A DNA stretch of 38,691 bases from assembly GCA_902576605.1 (NCBI GenBank), contig CACGVI010000008.1, positions 1-38,691 of the forward strand, in the 5' to 3' direction. The stretch's first letter is position 1, and each line of letters begins with the position of its first letter. The position numbers and the translations under genes are program-made. The notes below the pieces were generated by a model that had not been told where the DNA came from, made no database searches, and saw only the letters and a program-made list of their open reading frames with translations. Below, in pieces: positions 33,499 through 38,691 of the stretch. Source of the stretch: an uncultured Candidatus Actinomarina sp. Lineage in GTDB: Bacteria; Actinomycetota; Acidimicrobiia; Actinomarinales; Actinomarinaceae.

Positions 33499-36077
33499 TT
33501 GTTAACTAATCCACATTTTTTATATTTTTTTCCTGAACCACAATAACATGGATCATTTCTACCTATTTTATCTTTTGTAAAAACCTTTTCTTTTACATTA
33601 TCATCAATATTTTTTTCTTTTTGAACAATCAAAGTTTTATCAAAATTAAATAAAATCCTGATAACTGAAAATTTTACGTTATTAATTAATTCTTCAAAAA
33701 GGTCATACCCCTCGTTTTGATACTCAACTAGCGGATCTCTTTGCCCCATTGCTCTTAATCCTATGCCTGATCGAAGATAATCCATTTCAGATAAATGATC
33801 TTTCCATGACTGATCGATAAATGAAAGTGCAGAACCTCTTGCAAGATTCCAAAAGTTATCACTATCCTGTTGCTCGTTGTAATCAAAAAGATTTTTTAGA
33901 TCTTTATAGATATCCAAATTATCATTTATTTGAATATTTTTAAGAAATTTACTTTTAACTGAATCACTTAATAGTTCACTTAGCTCATTGTCAACAAGTT
34001 CATTGAAATGTTCCAGATTTTCGTAGCTTTTTTTATACGCATCAATGTTGTTTGCAACTACTTCTATCACGTCTGTCAACCAGCTTTCTATCAAGTCATT
34101 AATGTTTTCTGAGCGTAGTAGTTCTCTTCGCCATTTATAAATAACATCTCTTTGTTGGTTGAGGACTTGATCGAACTTCAATACATTTTTTCTTATTTCA
34201 AAATTTAATGACTCAACTTGAGCTTGAGCTCTTTCAATACTTTTAGTAACCATTGATTGCTCAATTCTTTCTTCATCGGGTAAATTCAGTTTATTCATTA
34301 TTGATTCAATTCTTTCACCTTGAAATCTACGCATAAGCTCATCTTGTAAAGAGATATAAAATCTAGATTCACCAGGGTCTCCTTGTCTACCAGACCTACC
34401 TCTCAGCTGATTATCAATTCTTCTTGATTCGTGTCTTTCCGTCCCAAGAACATAAAGACCTCCGAGGGATAAAACCTCTTCTTTTTCTTTTTCTACACTT
34501 TCTTCCAGTTCTAAAATTTTTGATTTTAAATAATTTGTATTATCTAACTCGTTTTCGTTAATTTGTAGTTGTAGTGCCATCTCTTCGGGATTACCTCCAA
34601 GCTTTATATCTACTCCTCTTCCAGCCATGTTTGTTGCTACTGTTACAGCACCCAACTTTCCTGCTTGAGCTATGATGTTGGCTTCTTGTTCATGATTTTT
34701 TGCATTCAAGACATTATGAACAATCCCTTTAGAGGTTAAAATTTTTGAAATTTCTTCTGATGCTTCAACTGATACTGTACCAAGTAGTATGGGTTGTCCA
34801 TTTTGATTTCTAAGTTGTATATCTTGAATTACAGCATCTAATTTTGCTTTGTTAGTTTTGTAAACTGCGTCTTGCTGATCAGTCCTTTGTATCGGAAGGT
34901 TTGTTGGTATTTCAACTACCTCTAAATTGTATATTTGAACAAATTCCTCCTCTTCGGTTTTTGCCGTACCGGTCATTCCAGCAAGGTTTTCATACATTCT
35001 GAAATAGTTTTGATAAGTTATTGAAGCCAGGGTTTGATTTTCATCTTGTATCTTTACATTTTCTTTAGCTTCTAATGCCTGATGAAGGCCATCAGAATAT
35101 CTTCTTCCCTCAAGTACCCTGCCTGTGAATTCATCAACAATTTTTATCTGACCATCTGCAACGATGTAGTCAACATCTTTTACAAAAATTGTTTTAGCTC
35201 TTAATGTTGAGGTTAAATAATGAATAAAATTTGTTTTAGTATTTTCATAAAGATTAGATATTCCCAGCTTTGACTCTACGTACTCCACTCCTATTTCGGT
35301 TGTATGTACCTGCTTTTTAGCTTCGTCAATTTCATAATGAATATCTCTTTTCATTCCCTTTACGATTTTTGTAAATTCTGAATACCACTTTGTAGAATCG
35401 CTTACTTTACCTGAGATAATTAAAGGAGTTCTGGCTTCATCAACCAAAATTGAGTCAACTTCATCAATCACACTGTAAAATAACTCTCCTTGAACAAGTT
35501 GCTCACTAGAAATAGCCATATTGTCCCTTAAGTAATCAAATCCGAATTCATTGTTGGTTCCGTAAGTAATATCTTTTTTGTAAGCTTTATTTTTTTCTTC
35601 AGGGTCTTGGTTTGAGTGGATTAATCCCACCTCAAGTCCGAGAAAATTATAAATTGGACTCATCCACTCTGCATCTCTTTTTGCTAGATACTCATTAACA
35701 GTTACAACGTGAACTCCTTTTTTAAATAATGCCATTAAAGAAATTGGTAATGTTGAAACTAAAGTTTTTCCTTCTCCTGTTTTCATTTCAGCAATTTTAT
35801 TTCTCAGTAAGACTAAGCCTCCAAAAATTTGTACATCATAATGTCTTTGACCAAGTGTTCTTTTTGCAGCTTCTCTAATATAAGCAAAAGCTTCAACTTC
35901 TATATTTTGAGGATCTCCATTTAGTTTCTTTGATAAATCTTGAAAGTTTACTTTGATTTCTTCATCAGAAAATAATTCAAATTCTTTTTCTTTGTCGTTA
36001 ATGGCTTGAACAACATCGTTAAGTTCTGAAGCAAGCTTTCCACTTCCAACAGATAAGACTTTTTTAAATATACTCAA
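33480..36077 (-). CDS. secA: Protein translocase subunit SecA
   Basis: ATPase motor for Sec-dependent secretion at the membrane with SecYEG. The 865 residues hold the Walker A MKTGEGKTL (about 97-105), FGFDYLRDNM, VIDEVDSILVDEAR (DEAD-type Walker B), VDEFTGRVLEGRR, GGLYVLGTERHESRRIDNQLRGR (as pattern) and the C-terminal zinc motif DPCYCGSGKKYKKC with three cysteines. Length fits bacterial SecA1. It is two bases from ahcY. Its final codons overlap the true prfB start. Confidence 0.97.
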   Translation of the reverse strand: MSIFKKVLSVGSGKLASELNDVVQAINDKEKEFELFSDEEIKVNFQDLSKKLNGDPQNIEVEAFAYIREAAKRTLGQRHYDVQIFGGLVLLRNKIAEMKTGEGKTLVSTLPISLMALFKKGVHVVTVNEYLAKRDAEWMSPIYNFLGLEVGLIHSNQDPEEKNKAYKKDITYGTNNEFGFDYLRDNMAISSEQLVQGELFYSVIDEVDSILVDEARTPLIISGKVSDSTKWYSEFTKIVKGMKRDIHYEIDEAKKQVHTTEIGVEYVESKLGISNLYENTKTNFIHYLTSTLRAKTIFVKDVDYIVADGQIKIVDEFTGRVLEGRRYSDGLHQALEAKENVKIQDENQTLASITYQNYFRMYENLAGMTGTAKTEEEEFVQIYNLEVVEIPTNLPIQRTDQQDAVYKTNKAKLDAVIQDIQLRNQNGQPILLGTVSVEASEEISKILTSKGIVHNVLNAKNHEQEANIIAQAGKLGAVTVATNMAGRGVDIKLGGNPEEMALQLQINENELDNTNYLKSKILELEESVEKEKEEVLSLGGLYVLGTERHESRRIDNQLRGRSGRQGDPGESRFYISLQDELMRRFQGERIESIMNKLNLPDEERIEQSMVTKSIERAQAQVESLNFEIRKNVLKFDQVLNQQRDVIYKWRRELLRSENINDLIESWLTDVIEVVANNIDAYKKSYENLEHFNELVDNELSELLSDSVKSKFLKNIQINDNLDIYKDLKNLFDYNEQQDSDNFWNLARGSALSFIDQSWKDHLSEMDYLRSGIGLRAMGQRDPLVEYQNEGYDLFEELINNVKFSVIRILFNFDKTLIVQKEKNIDDNVKEKVFTKDKIGRNDPCYCGSGKKYKKCGLVNKCIKKS

Positions 36078-36079
36078 AT

Positions 36080-37324
36080 TTAGCTAGTGCCATGCTCCCA
36101 TGAGTCAAGATAATTAATTTGCTCCTCAGTAAGGATTTCTAACTCACCACCCATGAGTCCTAATTTAGTTGCAGCAATCTTCAAATCCACTTCTTTAGGT
36201 AATGTATATACTTTTGATTCTAGATTTTTATAATTATCTTTTATCCACTCTGCTGCAAGAGCCTGATTTGCAAAAGACATATCCATTACAGATGCAGGAT
36301 GTCCAGTTGCAGCAGCTAAGTTTACTAGCCTTCCTTCAGCAAGAACTAGAATTTCTTTATCGTCATATTTATAGCTTTCTACATGGTCTCTTACTCTGTC
36401 AACACTTGAACTGTGATCCTTAAGTGCTTTAAGATTTATCTCAACATCAAAATGACCTGCATTTGCCAATGCAACTCCATCCTTCATGACATCAAAATGC
36501 TGTTTGTCTAGAGCATGCATGTTGCCGGTTACTGACACGATAACATCAGCAATTTTTGCTGCATTAACACTAGATTTTACCTCGTAACCATGCATTAGAG
36601 CTTCTAAAGCTCGAACCGAATTTGGTTCAACAACTGTAACTTTAGCGCCCATTCCATAAGCCCTTTCGGCAACTCCTTTTCCACAATCTCCAAATCCAAT
36701 GACTACAACATTTAGTCCTGCAATAAGTAAATCTGTAGCCCTAACAACACCATCCATAGCACTTTGACCAGTACCAAATCTGTTATCAAAAAGGTGCTTA
36801 GTGTCTGAATCGTTCACAGCAACAACTGGGAATCTTAACTTATTATTTTTTTCCATAGATTTAAGCCTTATCACTCCCGTTGTAGTTTCTTCCATAGAAC
36901 CCATTACAGGCAAATCAGCTCTATCAGTATGAAGTAAAGAAACTAAATCGGCTCCATCATCCATGGTTATGTCTGGTTTAGTATCTAATACAGAATTAAG
37001 ATGTTTGAAAAAATCTTCATTGCTAACACCATGTATTGCGTGAACCTCTACACCACTATCAGCAAGATAAGCTGCTACCGAGTCTTTGGTAGAAAGAGGA
37101 TTAGAAGCACACAATGCTACATTTGCCCCTGCTGACTGTAGAGTTAACATCAAATTAGCGGTTTCTTTAGTGACGTGCATACATGCACCGATATTCAATC
37201 CATCTAAAGGTTGTCTTTTTTCAAAATCAAGTTTTATATCTTCCAGTACTTGCATTTGTCTTTGGGCCCAGTTAACCTCCTCTTTTCCAATTGATGCTAA
37301 TTTAGAATCTTTGATTGTTGACAT
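36080..37324 (-). CDS. ahcY: Adenosylhomocysteinase
   Basis: Hydrolyses S-adenosylhomocysteine to adenosine and homocysteine, keeping methylation going. Motifs: TKDSVAAYL, DDGADLVSLLHTDR, EETTTGVIRLKSME, the NAD loop GFGDCGKGVAERAYGMGAKV (about 210-229) and NAGHFDVEIN (about 290-299). At 414 residues it is the shorter form, lacking the roughly 60-residue insert of many actinobacterial enzymes. It is eight bases after the PGI/PMI gene and two before secA. Confidence 0.95.
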   Translation of the reverse strand: MSTIKDSKLASIGKEEVNWAQRQMQVLEDIKLDFEKRQPLDGLNIGACMHVTKETANLMLTLQSAGANVALCASNPLSTKDSVAAYLADSGVEVHAIHGVSNEDFFKHLNSVLDTKPDITMDDGADLVSLLHTDRADLPVMGSMEETTTGVIRLKSMEKNNKLRFPVVAVNDSDTKHLFDNRFGTGQSAMDGVVRATDLLIAGLNVVVIGFGDCGKGVAERAYGMGAKVTVVEPNSVRALEALMHGYEVKSSVNAAKIADVIVSVTGNMHALDKQHFDVMKDGVALANAGHFDVEINLKALKDHSSSVDRVRDHVESYKYDDKEILVLAEGRLVNLAAATGHPASVMDMSFANQALAAEWIKDNYKNLESKVYTLPKEVDLKIAATKLGLMGGELEILTEEQINYLDSWEHGTS

Positions 37325-37331
37325 ATTCTTC

Positions 37332-38327
37332 CTATCCTTTTAATAATTTTTTTAATTTTTCAATTGATGTAATGTCATACGGGTCAATATTCAAATTTTC
37401 GGCCATATAAACACTCACCAAATCACCTATTAATATTAAATGAAATAATTCACTAATGATATTTTTTGAGGATATATTCTCAATTTCAGAGATATCAACC
37501 TTGTCACCAATAATTTCTTTTGTTAATTCAAATCTCTTACTAATTTGAGAATTTTCATCAGAAGACCTTAAAAATAATAACTGATAATTAGTTTTTGAAT
37601 CTTCTTTATTTGCTTCCCAAGAAAGGATTTCATTATGATGAACCTCAGGCATATAGCCAATAAAAGCTTTTGATTTTGCATTCTCGTTGATTTGTGTTTT
37701 CCATCGTTGAGCAGCTAAATATGTTAATGGCGTACCTCCATAAATTAAAGAAGTCTTTGTACTTATCTCTTTAGAGATATTTAAAGCTTGTCTTAACAAC
37801 TCATTTTTTGATTGGCTTGACAATACATCATTCAAATACTCCCCCGCTTGATTACACATCTCTAGATATTTTCCATCTTTATCGGAAGAAACATAATGCA
37901 TTGCAGCTTTTGTCATTAATCCAAAGGCTGCTCTTGGTTGCAGTCCTTGCGGAACTTTAACAAACGGCCGTTCATGTTCTGTTGCTAATTCTAGTAATTG
38001 TCCTCCACTTGAAATTACTGACCAATCTAAATTATTTTTAATCGCATCATTTACAGCCTCAACAGTCTCTTCAGTATTTCCTGAGTAAGATATAAAAAGA
38101 CACTTTGGCCTCCTGTCAGCAACTAGTTCTGGAATTCCATATGCTTTACTAACTTCGACGTTTATTTGCGTAGTTTCATTCAAAACAAGCTTTAAAACAT
38201 CTCCCGCGACTCCAGAACCACCCATACCAACAATTAACAAATCATTATATGAATCAATTAAAAAGTCCGTTGAAGTTTCAAGTTCTTTTTTTAATTGATT
38301 ACCTAAATCAAGTACGTGTTCAATCAT
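37332..38327 (-). CDS. Bifunctional phosphoglucose/phosphomannose isomerase (PGI/PMI-type)
   Basis: 331-residue SIS-domain protein. An N-terminal SIS unit has LIVGMGGSGVAGDVLKL (about 29-45), then ISYSGNTEETVEAV (about 75-88). SSGGQLLELA and the catalytic ERPFVKVPQGLQPRAAFG are typical of the bifunctional PGI/PMI family known from archaea and actinobacteria. HHNEILSWE (about 230) holds the family histidine and glutamate. It lies six bases after the phosphohexomutase gene, so both act on hexose phosphates in mannose or glucose metabolism. Confidence 0.88.
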   Translation of the reverse strand: MIEHVLDLGNQLKKELETSTDFLIDSYNDLLIVGMGGSGVAGDVLKLVLNETTQINVEVSKAYGIPELVADRRPKCLFISYSGNTEETVEAVNDAIKNNLDWSVISSGGQLLELATEHERPFVKVPQGLQPRAAFGLMTKAAMHYVSSDKDGKYLEMCNQAGEYLNDVLSSQSKNELLRQALNISKEISTKTSLIYGGTPLTYLAAQRWKTQINENAKSKAFIGYMPEVHHNEILSWEANKEDSKTNYQLLFLRSSDENSQISKRFELTKEIIGDKVDISEIENISSKNIISELFHLILIGDLVSVYMAENLNIDPYDITSIEKLKKLLKG

Positions 38328-38333
38328 TATTAT

Positions 38334-38691
38334 CTATATAGTAGTTGAAATTTTCTCTAAAACTTCATCAAGTATTTTTTGAGATGAAGCTTCTATATTT
38401 ACTCTTAATTTAGGTTCAGTATTTGATCCTCTAACATTAAACCAAAAGTTTTCATCAAAATATGAAAGACCATCGAGTTCATCAAAATCACCAGTAAAAA
38501 CATTTTTAATTTTCTCCAGAGAGCTTTCTACATCTCCAACTACAAAGTTGACTTCTCCAGATGATGGAGGAAAATTATATCTGTCGATCATAATACTTAC
38601 CTTCTCTCCTCGCTCAGAAATAATGGTCATAAAAATTAAGAGAGTAAGTATTGCTGAATCTGCAAAATAATTATCTTTGTAATAAAAATGA
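38334..38691 (-). CDS. manB: Phosphomannomutase/phosphoglucomutase, C-terminal part (N-terminus outside window)
   Basis: The open frame reads HFYYKDNYFADSAILTLL at the window edge, the well-known substrate-loop end (GEHSGHFYF-type) of phosphohexomutases, and continues to a C-terminal domain with WFNVRGSNTEPKLRVNIEA, whose RGSNTEP is the phosphate-binding loop of domain 4. The frame is open to base 38691, so the first methionine at 38630 is internal. About three quarters of the protein is missing. Interconverts mannose or glucose 6- and 1-phosphates. Probably first gene of the run with the PGI/PMI isomerase. Confidence 0.92.
   Translation of the reverse strand, partial: HFYYKDNYFADSAILTLLIFMTIISERGEKVSIMIDRYNFPPSSGEVNFVVGDVESSLEKIKNVFTGDFDELDGLSYFDENFWFNVRGSNTEPKLRVNIEASSQKILDEVLEKISTTI

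Overview
The window is AT-rich bacterial chromosome with tightly packed genes and many 1-11 base overlaps. The gene content points to an actinobacterium: a WhiB iron-sulfur regulator, a mycoredoxin-like protein, a DUF3152-type secreted metallopeptidase, an actinobacterial-type HisN phosphatase, and conserved blocks such as tRNA-Gln-glmU-prs and prfB-ftsE-ftsX-smpB. A low-GC, streamlined marine lineage such as 'Candidatus Actinomarina' or a relative would fit. That placement is inference from gene content and base composition only.

Layout. (1) Positions 1-6048, minus strand: most of one giant secreted repeat protein (at least 2016 residues, C-terminus outside the window). (2) 6112-9852, minus: threonine synthase, homoserine dehydrogenase, a YqeY-like protein and a glycerophosphodiester phosphodiesterase. 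(3) 9898-10213, plus: a whiB gene behind a perfect CRP-like palindrome. (4) 10203-15263, minus: a small protein, prs, glmU, tRNA-Gln, ispE, rsmA, tatD. (5) 15294-21136, mixed strands: an AbrB-like regulator with a zinc ribbon, rsmI, a metallopeptidase-like lipoprotein, mscL, an ABC exporter and lhgO. (6) 21137-24686: tmRNA, an unrecognised protein, a flavin-binding-fold protein, an AhpD-like gene interrupted by an in-frame TGA that reads well as selenocysteine, a DUF3152-type protein and a membrane protein. (7) 24818-29053: serA-like, hisN, mycoredoxin, a small membrane protein, thioredoxin and a gamma-glutamyltransferase homologue. (8) 29040-38691, minus: smpB, an M23 peptidase, ftsX, ftsE, prfB, secA, ahcY, a PGI/PMI isomerase and the 3' part of a phosphohexomutase.

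How the genes work together. Ribosome maintenance and rescue is well represented (RsmA, RsmI, tmRNA, SmpB, RF2). The FtsE-FtsX-M23 group is a probable cell-wall hydrolase module for division. A thiol-redox group (thioredoxin, mycoredoxin, candidate Sec-AhpD) lies within about 5 kb. Two genes appear to need recoding: prfB (programmed +1 frameshift) and the AhpD-like gene (UGA with a bacterial SECIS-like hairpin). No mobile element, CRISPR array or recognisable defence system was seen. The most interesting items are the candidate selenoprotein, the giant repeat protein with a 99-residue module inserted into one repeat, the CRP-like site at whiB, and the tmRNA whose CCA end directly touches the lhgO start codon.
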